The translations under genes and the position numbers were made by a program. The notes under the pieces were generated by a model. It had not been told where the DNA came from, searched no databases, and saw nothing but the letters and a program-made list of their open reading frames with translations. Shown piece by piece: positions 9,313 through 21,400 of a stretch of 64,000 nt of DNA (the stretch's first letter is position 1; every line of letters starts with the position of its first letter). The DNA is from Sinorhizobium chiapasense (GTDB lineage Bacteria > Pseudomonadota > Alphaproteobacteria > Rhizobiales > Rhizobiaceae), in the NCBI RefSeq assembly GCF_036488675.1, contig NZ_CP133151.1:1-64000 (forward strand). The letters run 5' to 3'.

Positions 9313-10059
9313 ATGACCGGAGCGCACGCACCCGGCAAAATACGGACGCCTCGGACGAAGGACGCAAGCGAACGCTTGTTTGACCGGGAGCTAGATGATC
9401 TGCCGGCGGAGCTTCGCTGGCGCGAATGGATGCTGCGCGTCGAGGCGGTAATCTTCGCTTCGGCTGAACCCGTCACCCGTGAGACATTGGCGCGTGTGGT
9501 TGGCAAGGACTGCAGCATCGACCTTCTGATCGATGACTTGCGCGAGGAACTGCGCCCACGTCCCTATGACATCGTTGCTGCCGCCGGTGGCTGGCAGCAT
9601 CGAAGCCGGTCGGCTTACGCGCCGGCGATCCGGGCGTCGCAAGCACCGACCCGCTCAGGAGGAACGCGCCTTTCAGAACACGAAGCGGCCGTGCTGATGG
9701 CCATTGCCTATCTGCAGCCTCTGACGCGCGGGGAGTTGTCAAAAATCTTCGGTAAGGAAGTCAGTCGCGATACGATTGCCAGTCTGCGCGACGATGGGTT
9801 TCTCGCCTCCGGACCGCGGAGCCCCACGCCTGGCGCGCCGTTTACCTACGTGACGACGAAGCACTTTCTATCGGTCTTCGGCATGGAAACGCTCCGTGAC
9901 TTGCCCGACCTCGAACGGTTGGAGGACGCAGGCCTCCTCAGCAACGAGACGCTGCTTGCGGACGATGTTCGCATCGCCGACCGCGATCCGGGTGACGATG
10001 ATGACGACGTTCATGATGAATACAGGGGAGAAGCGGAGCACGGTGCGGCTGACGAGTAA
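9313..10059 (+). CDS. scpB: ScpB-like condensin accessory protein
   Basis: ScpB is the winged-helix (kite) subunit of the SMC-ScpAB condensin complex that organises chromosomes. The pattern is visible in LRVEAVIFASAEPVTRETLARVVG (first winged helix) and SEHEAAVLMAIAYLQPLTRGELSKIFG followed by TIASLRDDGFLA (second). The C-terminus is strongly acidic (DPGDDDDDVHDEY). No scpA or smc gene is in this window, so the protein would need host partners or act alone. Starts at GTG 9307 (overlapping the DUF1403 stop) or ATG 9313 are both possible. A plasmid-borne copy suggests a role in plasmid maintenance. Confidence 0.85.
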   Translation: MTGAHAPGKIRTPRTKDASERLFDRELDDLPAELRWREWMLRVEAVIFASAEPVTRETLARVVGKDCSIDLLIDDLREELRPRPYDIVAAAGGWQHRSRSAYAPAIRASQAPTRSGGTRLSEHEAAVLMAIAYLQPLTRGELSKIFGKEVSRDTIASLRDDGFLASGPRSPTPGAPFTYVTTKHFLSVFGMETLRDLPDLERLEDAGLLSNETLLADDVRIADRDPGDDDDDVHDEYRGEAEHGAADE

Positions 10060-10444
10060 GTGGTCCACTTGCCCGAAGAGAGTTTTCGTTTACCGGTCTT
10101 TCAAGCGGTCGGGGTCTACTCCGTCGGCTGTGCAGGGCGCGTAATCTTGGCGAGCGAGTATAGGCGCCGAGTTGAAAGCTGGGGATAGATCGTCTCGGCA
10201 CAGGTGGCTGCCCCCGCATCGGTCTTCGTGCTTTGCTGGCCGGTGGGGCTCAGGTCGGGACCACCTCTAGTGTAGGCGCTGTGCGTTGATCATTGATCAG
10301 TTAGAAGCCGCGCGCTCGGAGACGGGCGAGTCTCCAGTAGAGCGCTTCTGCGTCCGGCAAAAAGACTAGCAAGATAACTCTGACGCTTCCGTGATGCCTA
10401 ACCTTGGGTTATGCTGCCCGCCAAGTGCAATCTGGGGCCAAGCC
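10060..10444. other. Intergenic stretch
   Basis: About 385 bp after scpB with no gene I can support and no clear terminator. Confidence 0.4.
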
Positions 10445-10867
10445 ATGGGTGTCGAGCTTATCTTGTCCGCATTGATCGCCGGCGCAATTGCGGGGGTGTC
10501 GGCGACCGCGACCGAAGCAATCAAAGACGCATACACCGCCTTTAAAAGTTTGATTGCGTCGAAGGTAGGTGACGATGAACTGCGTCCACTCGAGGAAGCG
10601 CCGAAGGTGCCTGAAAACCAGCATCGTATTCAGGAGTTGCTCGAGAGGGCAGGGGTAGCCGGCAACGAGGTTCTGATCGCTCAGGCGACTCAGCTTCTGG
10701 AGATAATCAAGCGCGACGCGCCGTCTGCCCTTCATGAAGCCGCTATCGATATCGACAAATTCACATCTGGTTCACTGCGCGTTTCGAATTCCGATTCCGT
10801 ACGCGGGAAGGAATGGAAGGTCGAGCGCGATGCGGTCTTCGATAACGTCGGAAAAAAAAACGAATAA
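10445..10867 (+). CDS. Small protein with glycine-rich N-terminal segment; first part of a probable split gene
   Basis: 140 residues starting MGVELILSALIAGAIAG. The N-terminus is a small-residue-rich helix followed by TEAIKDAYTAFKSLI, a pattern I have seen in short proteins next to bacterial conflict genes, but I cannot name a family. The frame ends at TAA just after a run of nine A's (10852-10860). If the frame moves back by one base there, translation continues through RIIPDGSETASPDGFSIGI into the membrane protein that follows, giving one polypeptide of about 560 residues. The short product may be a real alternative product, or the run length may be a sequencing error. Confidence 0.55.
   Translation: MGVELILSALIAGAIAGVSATATEAIKDAYTAFKSLIASKVGDDELRPLEEAPKVPENQHRIQELLERAGVAGNEVLIAQATQLLEIIKRDAPSALHEAAIDIDKFTSGSLRVSNSDSVRGKEWKVERDAVFDNVGKKNE
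10852..10860 (+). other. A9 run, candidate -1 frameshift site
   Basis: Nine A's followed by CGA. Read as A-AAA-AAC this is a classical slippery heptamer. A -1 shift joins the upstream frame to the downstream one without any stop between 10859 and 12123. Transcriptional slippage on the A run, or one missing A in the assembly, would do the same. Confidence 0.55.
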
Positions 10868-10947
10868 TCCCAGACGGATCTGAAACGGCTTCTCCAGATG
10901 GCTTTTCGATTGGCATTCTGACCGTCGGTCGTGATTTCATTTACGCA

Positions 10948-12123
10948 ATGGGTCTGGGACGTTTTGCCGACCTGCCCCGTTGGGCGAAACTGGGCTCTGG
11001 ATTTGTCGCAGCATCTTTGATTGTCTTTCTAATCGCACTCGGTCTCTACCAGGTTGATAAGTATTATCGTCTGCGCGAAAATTTTGACGCCATTTATAAC
11101 CAGGCGATGCGAACTGGTGGTAGCCAGTTTCAAAGCTCCCATAACAGGCTGCTTGAGCTACCCCAACATATTCGGCAGTCTAACGATGGGCGCAAATGGG
11201 CCGACTTATCGAACAGTTTTTCAAAACACGTCGAGAATATCCAGGAGTTCTATAAACCCATATCGGAATGTCTTTCTGCCGGGACATGCTGGCCGCGCGA
11301 ACTCCACGGAGAGTTTTGCAGAGTGGCTGCAGCCGAGGCGCTCAGCGTGGAAGAAATTACACGCCGCCTTCAACTCGTGCTCGGGATAAACATAAATCTG
11401 ACCAACGACGCGGATGCGTTCGGCGGCGCGTTCGGCCCCTCGTTTACAATCCCGCGCCTGGATAGCCTTAAAACAATTGCCGACGGCCCTTGCAGGACAG
11501 AGGTCGACCTGCAGCGCAAGCAAAGAATGGCGGCGCGCTCTCTGAACGATGCTAAGGCGGCATGGGTCGCTCTCGTGGAGCGGGGCATGCCGGTCGAAAT
11601 GCGGGACTTCCCCTTCGACTTCCCTGATTGGGAGCAAGTCGTCTCGGCCGAGGAAATCGATGCGGCTATAAGAAAGGCCGCAGACTCCCTTAAGTCCGAT
11701 ATTCGACATCAACTCTGTGAGCAGCAGCAGGATATGCTTGCTGGTTCAGCTGGTTTCCAAGAGGAAGAAAAAGAATTTCCTGGCTACTACCTGTCCCCGA
11801 AGTGCCGACTGGAAATTGACGGCAGTCGCAAGTGCACTTGGTGGGGATTTTACAAGAACACGCAAAGGCTACTCACCGGACTGAGCTATGACGCCGATGA
11901 GGAGCGCCAGATCAAATACCTTTCTGATATGTTCGACCAGTGCCCGGTTCCCAGGTGCTCATTAGACCGCAAGGTGCCATCAGGCGGGCAAAATGCACTT
12001 GGCTTCACCTGCAAAGCATTGTTGCGTCAGTATACCTGTAGCACCTCGCGTGACCGCTTGGCCATAGAATTGATCTCATGCTTTGACGCGGCGGCGCTGA
12101 AAATCGGAACTGCCGGAAGATAA
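10948..12123 (+). CDS. Single-pass membrane protein of unknown function; second part of a probable split gene
   Basis: The ATG at 10948 gives 391 residues, but the same frame is open back to the A9 run, and the upstream residues (SPDGFSIGILTVGRDFIYA) look coding. One membrane helix is clear (SGFVAASLIVFLIALGLYQV, about residues 18-37 from this ATG), followed by a long, soluble, mostly helical region with several cysteines (CLSAGTCW, CSTSRDR). There is no signal peptide, so the cytosolic part would precede the helix. I do not recognise the family. The giant-protein operon begins about 375 bp downstream in the same direction; whether they work together is unknown. Confidence 0.6.
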   Translation: MGLGRFADLPRWAKLGSGFVAASLIVFLIALGLYQVDKYYRLRENFDAIYNQAMRTGGSQFQSSHNRLLELPQHIRQSNDGRKWADLSNSFSKHVENIQEFYKPISECLSAGTCWPRELHGEFCRVAAAEALSVEEITRRLQLVLGININLTNDADAFGGAFGPSFTIPRLDSLKTIADGPCRTEVDLQRKQRMAARSLNDAKAAWVALVERGMPVEMRDFPFDFPDWEQVVSAEEIDAAIRKAADSLKSDIRHQLCEQQQDMLAGSAGFQEEEKEFPGYYLSPKCRLEIDGSRKCTWWGFYKNTQRLLTGLSYDADEERQIKYLSDMFDQCPVPRCSLDRKVPSGGQNALGFTCKALLRQYTCSTSRDRLAIELISCFDAAALKIGTAGR

Positions 12124-12498
12124 TTTGTCCTGCGTTCATGCCAGTTAAGACCGCCGTTGTGCCACGGCGTTTGTGCGACCGGCCACTAACACAATGTTTT
12201 ACGCCAGCCGAATTTTGTTACTCAGTCACTTCTGACGAAGAAAGTATCTCGTTCTTGATGCAACCATTGACTGTGGCAAGCTTTCGTGAAAGTATCATCC
12301 AGGACATTTAAGTTGTAACAGGGTAATGTCGGCCGGTAAATTCTCTAGTCAAAGCCGTGATAGTCTTATCATAAAGGCCCAGTAGCTTAGATTCGCGTGG
12401 GAATTCTTGAATGCTGCATAACAGTCGCTCGGATTGAAGCATTCAGAGAAGTGATAATCAATTCTTTCTAATGGGTTGCGCATTGGGGGCGATGCACT
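12124..12498. other. Intergenic stretch before the giant-protein operon
   Basis: About 375 AT-richer bases that probably hold the promoter of the giant-protein operon. I cannot pick a -35/-10 pair with confidence. A GGGGGCG element just before the ATG at 12499 may be the ribosome-binding site. Confidence 0.4.
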
Positions 12499-15400
12499 AT
12501 GGGAAAGATCGATGCCGAGTTATTTCATTTATCGATACTGGGCGATGGTACAAGCGAAGTGTCTTGCGAGCTGGTGGGGCGCGCTGGAAACACTTACGAA
12601 CGGCTCAGGATCAGCTCCGGCTCTACCGACAGCATGGAATTTACACTGGTCGAAGCTGTCCATGATGACGACCTCAACGCTGGTCTCGTTCTATTCAGTC
12701 TCGACCTCAGTGTCGCGGAAACCCGCGATCGGTTCGCGCGGCATGGCCTCATCGGCCTCAAGTTTGCGGCCGAGGTCGCGCTCAGTGGCGTTCGCATCGC
12801 TGTGCGCAGCGCCGATCGGCCGAGCAGCTATACGCCGGAGCACCCGTTCTTCGCACTCTATCTCGATTGGGTTGTCACTGCCGTTGCCGCGGACGGCACG
12901 CAATGGTCAAACAGCAGCGCAGTCGGAGAGGTTCAACTCAGACTGCCGCTGACGACAGGCTTTGCCTGCGTTCGTCCACCGACCCTGCCGGATATCGGCA
13001 TCGACGATCTGAATTTTCGGCTCGACCTCGACGGCATTGTCGTCACCACCGGCTGGCTGCCGCCCGGTTTTCCGAACCTCGCGATCACGCTTCCGCAAAT
13101 CGGCGCCTGGTTCGGCTGGCTCGCCGGCATCAATCTTTCCGCTCCCCTGCCGGCCTGGAATGTCGAACTGCCCGTCATTCCCACCATGCCGCTCGGCGTC
13201 GGCTTCAGGACCGCCGGCCTGATTCTTGAAAATACCGCTGCCGGCCACCGATTGACTGCGACTGCTCAAACCCTGCAGCTGCGCTGGAAAGGCGAAACCG
13301 TCCTCGAATATGAAAGCTTCCAGGCGAGCCTCAGCTTCGATGGCGCCCGCTACGTCCTCGTCGTCCAGCTGATCGAAGACCACTATCCCGCCGACGGCGT
13401 CAGCACCGATCCGGACACGCTGTCGCTGCCCTTCGGCGCGCTCGGTGTCGATTGCGCGTGCTGGCAATTTCGCTTCGGTCTGTTTGCTGAAACGGGTGCG
13501 GACGGCGTGACCCACCTCTGCCCCGAATTCATTGTCGAAATCGGCGGGCTCTCCCTTACCAGCCGTTGGGCGAGACAACCGCTCTGGCAGGCCAAGGCGA
13601 TCAGGCTGCATCTGCGTGGAACCGGTGTTCTCACTTGCGAGGCGACCTCAGGCGACTTGTTTGAGGATGTCGCCGGTACGGCTTTCGATCCCTATCGCCT
13701 GCCGCTTTCAGGCCACGGCCTGACCGAGGTGTGGTCATCCGACAACGTGCTGCCGGCTGAAGATCCGAGGATTGAGTTCGTCGACGGCAGTTTCGACCGC
13801 AGCGGGCTGCTCACGATTTTGTGGAAGCAGGACAATGATCGTGTGCTTCACGCAATCCTGAAATCCATTCCTTGGATCGACAAGCAGACGGCCGAACCGG
13901 TGGCTGGCGCAATGACGCTCGTCGCGCTGCAGTTCGCCCGCTTCAACGCGGACCGGCAGCTGCGCCTCGAATGGCGTCCGGAAGGCCCGGCGCCGGTCAC
14001 AGGAACTGAACTTGCGCAGCCTCCCGCCGGCAGCGAGGTCTGCGCCGTGGTGAGCGGGGAGGAGATCGTCCTTTTGATCCCGCCGGCCGCCTCGGGCGGA
14101 GCGCCGGCGGGACCGATCGCCGATCCCGATTTCAGCGTGACGCTGCCTGGTGTTTCGGTCGCGCTCGCCAAACCCCAGTTGCGCTCGCTGCTGTTTTATG
14201 AGAGCGCGGGCAAGTGGACCGCTTCCCTGCTTCACGGCTATGATGAAACCGCACGAACCGTCGCAAGCGCCAGCTTCAACGCGATGCGTTTCCTGACGCG
14301 GGGATCTTCCGAGAGCGAGCAGGATTCGTTGCCCGCCATGCCGGGCACCGGCAGCAAGCCCTTCGCAGCCGCCCATCTCGCCAGCGACGGGAGCCGGTGG
14401 CAGGCGCTCGCCATGCTCAGCTGGACGGACGGAGAGATGCCCCGCGTCCTCCAGGCATTCGAGGGCGACAGCACCGCCTTTGCGCCACTTTATCCCGACA
14501 ACGCCGGTGCGGGCGTCGGTGACTGCTCCGGATGCCCGGTCGAGGCCGCCAAGCCGCAGCCCGTTCCTCTGCCTTTGTCGCCCGCGCGCTTTTCCAGCCC
14601 CGGCCTTGACGCCGCTCGGGGCTGGCGGTTCGACATGGCGGTGCAGGCGGCCAACGACCTGTTCAGCGACAAGGGGGGCACGATCGGACCGGTCAAGATC
14701 GCTATCGATCGGATCTGCCGGCCGGCAGACGTCAACGCCTTCGATCTTCATGCGACGTTGAATTTCGACGTCCTCGGCAACAAGGTCGAGGGCACGACCG
14801 TCCTGCGGCTCGACCTCGGCGACATGTCCGTGCGGCTTCGCGACAAGGCCGCATTTCCCATCAAGCGCAGGATAGCGGCCCCGCCATCCGATCATCTTGC
14901 GGCATTCAAGCTCGAAAAGGAGCTGCGCGCCGACATCAGTGAGCCGTTCGAGCTTTTGGGCACCAAGATATACCTCGTTCGCACGATCCCGGTGAAGGGC
15001 AACGAGACGCTGCCCGTTCCAACAGAGCTTCCGTTTCTGCAGCTGACACTCGACGGCGGCCTGTTTCTCGTCGAACTCAATAAGGGCACGCTGCCCGGCG
15101 AATCCTATCGCGCCTTCGTCGTCAGCGAGGAGATCGGTATCCTCGCCTTCGAGGTCTGCAAGTTCCGTATCGGGTCCGGGGGGCTTGATCTTTCCGCCAG
15201 GCTTCTGGCGACCCAGATCAAGGTCGGCGCGCTCAACGAGCCGTTCCTGCTCAACGATGCCTCGCTCGAGATCGAGGGCAATCGTATGCGCCACCTCTCG
15301 ATAGGAGCCACGGGCAAATTGCCCGAGCTGTTGTCGTCGGCGCCGATCAGGCTCGCCATCGGCCTCAAGCAGGAGGATTCGAAAATCGTCCTCGACGAAC

Positions 15401-18400
15401 TTGTCTGCGAACTCGCCGACAAGGACAAGCCGATCGTCACGGGCGGCGTTCGCTTTCGCTTCGAGATCTCGCAGCTCGAACTGCGCTACCGCAAGACAGC
15501 CGATCATAAAAAGCTGTTCTTTTTTGAGGTCTCCGGCAAAGCACAGTTTGAACCCGAATGGGCTGAGTTCGATGGAAAGATGCTGGAAAACCTCGAGACC
15601 GCAACCATCGAATTCAACCGCGCGCCGCTGAGCGATGATCTCATCGAGCATGTCGAACTGACGGTCGAGTTGCGCGAGCCCGTCGTGTTCGACGTCTTCA
15701 ACGTCTTCCGAATGGAAATCCGTTCGCTGGGTTTCCATCCGAGATACGATTTCTCAGGCATCAGAGACGAAAAGCGGATGCGTCCGGCACTGATTGTCGG
15801 CGGCCAGTGCCTGTTTGCGGATACCGGCGACGTGATTTCGGCGGAGATCGACTTCCATAAACTCTATATCGGCATGCCCGCTGACGGGGCGGTGGTACCG
15901 CAGATCGAGTTCAAGGATCTCCGCGTCGAGGTCCAGGCCGCCGACGGCTTTCGCCTCGGCGGTTCGGTCGTCTCGATCGACGAGCCGACCCGCAAGGGCT
16001 TCAAGGGCGATGGCGTCATTACGATCCCGGGCCTGCCCGAACTCGGGGCGGCGGTCGGCTTCATGGAGCTGCGGCGTGCCGACGACGTCTGGGTTCGCGC
16101 CTGGATCATCGCAATCGAGGCGTCGAAGATCAGTTATCAGATCCCGCCTTTGCCGATCTATCTGCGCCAGATCGGCGGAGGGCTTGGCGTGCGCATGTTC
16201 CCCGTCATCATGCAGGGTATCGACGAGGACCAGCCGCTTAGCAAGACGATCGAGCGGATGAACGCCAATATCGACGCGCATGTAACGCTTGCGCGCCAGG
16301 AGAGCTGGTTCGACAAGGTCGAGGAGCCGGGAGAGCCGGCGCAATGGGTCGTGGCGCTGGAGGCCGCGCTGACGCTCGGCACCACGCAGGGTCAGGGCGG
16401 TGCCTACAACGATACTGACGAGCAGGGGCTTCGAACAATCGTCGTGCAACTATTCGGCGCCATGCGATCCGATCTGACGATGGTCACCGCCATGAGGGCC
16501 TGGCTTCCGATAAGCGTCGACGATTACTTCAACGATGTTGAGAACATGCATCAGCGCCCTTTGGTCAAGGGCTTCATTCTCTATTCGCCGCGCCAGCAGC
16601 GCCTGCTAGCCTATGCGACCAAAGGCAAGAACGTCTATTATGGCAGGAAGGGCGACAAGCTCGCCGCGCTTTTCAAGCTTATTCTCGACCCAATGCCGTT
16701 CGAATTCGTCGCTCTCATCGAGCCCAATCGGGTGCGTGGCGAGATCGGCTGGGTCGACCGGCTCGTCTTCTCGCTGAACCTAGGCCTTTTGACGGTCGAG
16801 TGCCGCGGCGGCATCCTCTTTGCCATCGAAAAGCGCATGATCGTCCATGGGATCTATTTCTCGGCACGCGGCAAGCTCGGCCTGCGCGGCGGCGCCGGCG
16901 GCGGAAGCCTCGGCCTGCGCCTAGTCGCGGAGGCTGACGTCAAATTCGCCACGAGACTGCTTGTCGGCCAGCATATGCTGCTGCCTTTGCCAGCCGGCAT
17001 CTACGGCCAGGTCGGCATCAGTATCAATGTCGTGCTCAAGATCCAGGCGTGGCTCCATATCGACGCCAAGTTCTTTTCGATCGATATCGAACTCGAATTT
17101 GCTTTGACGATCCAACTGCTCTTGACGCTTGAACTGGGTTTGACGGGCTCGACCGATCTCGGCTTCAAGGGCTACGCGCAGGTCGGTATTTCGATTTTCG
17201 GGCGAACGCTGAGCGCGCGCATCGCCGTCGGGCTGAACGAGGGCGCCGTCGGGAACGCCCGAGGGCTCATGGAGCCGTTCCTGTCCTCGATCCTGGAACC
17301 CGGCAAAGTTCCACCGATCCCTGGCGAAGTTTCGGCTCCCACCCTGGCATCCGCGCGCCCCGCTCTTTTGGCAGCTATCGAGAACAGTAGACCCGGTGCT
17401 GCGTCAAACGCTGAGCCTTTCGCCTTCTCGGTGATCGAGGCAGGCTCTGCCGGCGGCGTACCGCGCTGGGTGATCTGGATCATGCCGACGCCGCAGGACG
17501 GCGTATTCTATCCAGTGCCGGCACCAGGCCTGGCAAACTATGCAACGATCACCGGCCTTGTGGGGCAGGGTGCGACACTCAAGGTCTTCGATCAACAGGG
17601 CGACCTCGTTAATGTCCAGAACGAGACAGCGACAATTGTCGTGGACGCCAACAGGAGGTTCGTCTCGAACGATGCTCCCAGCGGGGTGACGCTCAGCCTT
17701 CGCACCCTTTTGGCGGGAAGCTACACCGCGGAGAACGCCGATCCGGGATTCCCCTTCAATATCGGAGCAGATCTTCCGCCGCTTCACGGCGTCGCACTGC
17801 CCGAGGTCGGCGCACCCCTCGTCGACGATCGCGTCGCCCTGGGGCCCCGCCACGCCGACCCGGACTTCAATATCGCTCACCCCTATGACAAGGCGTTGAA
17901 CGACGACACACCGTCCGACGACTTGAGCCCGCAGGCGCAGGCGCTTGGCAACCAGGCGTTCCTGATGCAGTGGCTGCAGGACGGTGTCAGACGGCTCGCC
18001 GGCGATCTTGCGAGCGTAGGGACGCCACGCGCGCCCGTTAACGTGGCATCCCTTGCCCATTTCGGCATGGTGGTGGTCGCCGAAGGGGCGCTGCCGGACT
18101 GGGCGACGAAACGGGATCCTTCGATCCCGCGGCCCGAAATCAGCTTCGCTTTCGACGAGGGCTTTGCAGTCGAGCATACGCTGCACAGTTGTTCACTCCA
18201 GCCGCTTGTAGAGCCCGACCGCATCCGCTTCAAAAATGGCGTCAAGCCTGCCTTTGATCCGATCGCCCATTTCGACGACGATCTGCTTGCGCTCACCTGG
18301 GACATCATCTGGGAGAAGCCTTTCACTCAAAACGACGTCGCGCCCGGCATAGGCATCGCAGTGCGCGACTATCTTCAGCATTACCATGTCGAGATTTTCG

Positions 18401-21400
18401 ACCTCGGCAGTATCGTCGAGAAGCCTCTCTTCACGTGTGACGTGAAGCCGGTCTCGCGCCTGACGGCCAACCGTTCCCTGCCGCCGCCGTATAGCCTGAC
18501 CGTGCCAACGGCGGAACTGTTTCCGCCTCAACTGCGCGACGCCGGCGTGATCCGTCAGCTTCTCGTGGTCATCAAGCCCGTTAGCCAGGCGGGAGACGAG
18601 GGCGAGGCCTTCACGGTGACCGCACAGTTGCGCCCGAGCCTCACGCCGCTTCCTCCCGAAGACGCTGAAATCGAACTCTGCTTCGAGGAAGGTCATCTCG
18701 TCGGCGTCATGAAATGGTCGCAGCCGCCGATTCCGAGCAAGCCCGGGATCGCCAATCCGCGGGATTGGGAAATCATTGTTCGGCAGTTGCCGCAGATACC
18801 GGTCGGTCACTACCCCAAGGCAGCGGCCGCTGTGGGTGAGGGCGAGGGCAGGATGGTGACGGACCGCACCTGCCGGCCGGGCGATCTCATCATGCGGGTG
18901 AGCCGTCAAACGGCTCAGATGCGGTTCAAGCAGGCCGTTCAGACGCACGGTCCGGATGGCCGCGAGCTGTTCGAATTGTCATTGCCGAATAACGGCGCAA
19001 GATGGTTTGACTACACCGGCAAGCCGATCGACGGCACTCACGACCTGGCCGCGGTGCGCGACGCGTTTCAACGTCGAGAACCCGAAATAGGCTGGCAACT
19101 TTTCATTCGTACTCGCGCCGCCGGGCCTAGCGATGACGAACCGGATGCGACCTATTCCTCGATAAGTGCCGTGCGGCTCTACGCTCACCTCGAAAATAGG
19201 AGTTCGCCGCCACCGAAACGGGCTGCCCCCGCCGCAGACACGCAGAAGAATGACAAAGATCGGATCGTCCTTGGGCATCTCGAATGGCCACCGGTACCGG
19301 TCCAGTCGCCCGCGGCCTCGCCATCCCCGGACGTTGCGCGGCTGCGGCGACCGACGGCGGTCATGGGCTCCTTGCACGTACCGCTGCCGGTGCCCGATGG
19401 CGAGGAGTCAATCGTCGACTACGTTAAAGCTGGCGACACCCGCCGGGCGGTGACGGTAAGCTGGTCGGGCTTTTGGGATGCGACGGCGCCGCTCGCTCGG
19501 CTGGCCGGGTTTCGCATCCTCGAGGCGCCCGACGAGACCATGCTTAACGCCGACGTCGCGCGCGCCTCGCCGGGCTTCCAACCCGTCTGGACCGAAATCA
19601 CCCGGTTCGATGCGACCGATCCTGAACTCGCCGGACAGTCGCCGGCAAGCCTGCTCGATACCAAGAACTGGCAGGCCTGGCCGCCGGCGCTGGCCCGCAC
19701 CCTCAGGAGTGGGCCTTCCAAGGACGATCTCCCATCTGAGATCCTCAAGCCACCGCTACCACCGGCACTGATCTGGCCCCCCGAACTCGAACGCTCAGCC
19801 TTTCCGGTCCGTCCGCCCGCTACGCCCCCAGAGCTACCGCTCGCCGACGGCTCGCAAATTGCCGGGCGGCGACTGCACGCTGCGCTCGATTGGTTCCTCG
19901 GCGAATTGGACGTGGCAGTCGTGGAAAAGGGCTGGGCGCTGACTGCGGCCACAGGAAAGCCGTTGAGCGGCGGCGCTTCGGTTGCCGACTGGATGGACGG
20001 CAACACCGAGGTCGACGATCCCCAGGGCTGGGCTGCGCTCTGGCAACTCGGACTTAGCGTCGAGCTTTCCGCGCGCCATGCCGCGACCGGAAAGGCTGTC
20101 GACCAGACGAGCCTCCTCGACATGGTCAAGTCGATCTTCCTGTCGCTGCGCAACGGACCGTCTCATCCGGCCTGGACGCTTATCCGCAACCACCTCACGC
20201 TCGATCTGCCGATCAGGGCCGCCGATGCGTTGCTCGCCAAATCCGGACAACGCAGGCTGACGGAGATCGCGCTTGACCGACTGCAGATCAGTCTTCGCCC
20301 GATCGTAGCAGGTGACCCGAGCCCGACCCTGCCCGCACCTCTGGAGGACCGTATCAAGGCCGTTGACTGGCCCTGGCACAAATGGGGAGACAAAGAAAGC
20401 CAGGCTCTGCCGGAGACGGAGAAGGCCAAGGCGAACGATCGATACGCCAACTGGGCGCGTCGTTTCGTTGCAGCCTCACCCCTTGGCGAGCGAGGCGACG
20501 GTCCGATTTTCGACGCCAACAACACGACGACCATCGCGCCGCTCGCCGCAACCGTCGAGACACTTTGCGCCGACGCCGCCGGCGAGTACCGTTTCACCCG
20601 CGAGGTCAATCAGCAGTGGGCGATGAGCCGGCTGGTACGCGTCGTAGTCGAACAGCGCTACAATCGGCTGCTGGCCGCAGTGACAGGCGATACGACGGGG
20701 GCGACCGACGATTGGACATTCGAAAGTGTTGGCGGCTATGTCGGCGATCGCGTTCGGCGTCTCGAGCCGCCCCAGCTCATAGCCGAACGTCTGATCCAGC
20801 AGCAGGGCGATGGTCCGTTCTTCCACGAGGTCGTTTTCGCCCGTCACGCAGAAGCTGCGCTGAGTGCCTCCAACCTGCCCTCTTACCGGCAGCTGCAATA
20901 TGTCGGCACAGAGCGACGCTATCAGCGCAGCTTCTATGACGCACCCTGGGCGGCAAAACTCGACCTCAACCCCAGGCCGCGCCTTTCCACGCCGCCTGTC
21001 GACGAGATCGATGAAGCCTGGAGCCCAGCCTTCCCGCAAGACACGGAGTTCCTCAGGACCGTACCCACGGCCCGCTTTGGTGCGCTCGCTTTCCTGACAC
21101 CGGCTGAGGCATTTCTCTACGACACCCAACTCGACGTTCGTGCGCGTGCGATCGCCTGCAAGTCGGCGATCGTCCGTGTGCCCATGAGCCGCAAAAAGTC
21201 GTCTGCTACGAAAGCTCAGACCGACCCCGGGCTGCTGGCCCTGCGCGCGCATGGCGGCACCTGGTCTGCCGCTCTGCAGGCGATCTACCGGCGCTGGAAG
21301 GATGCGCTTGCGCCTGACGATCCCGTATTGCCGTTCCTGACCCCAAGAGATCACCGTATCTCGATCCGCTTTCCACGCTACTTCGAGAGCCTCGAAGGCG

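Noticed and set aside
13735..15738. Minus-strand open frame of 667 residues inside the first giant gene
   Set aside because: A shadow of high-GC codon use in the giant gene; it has no motif and the sense frame is continuous for 10 kb.
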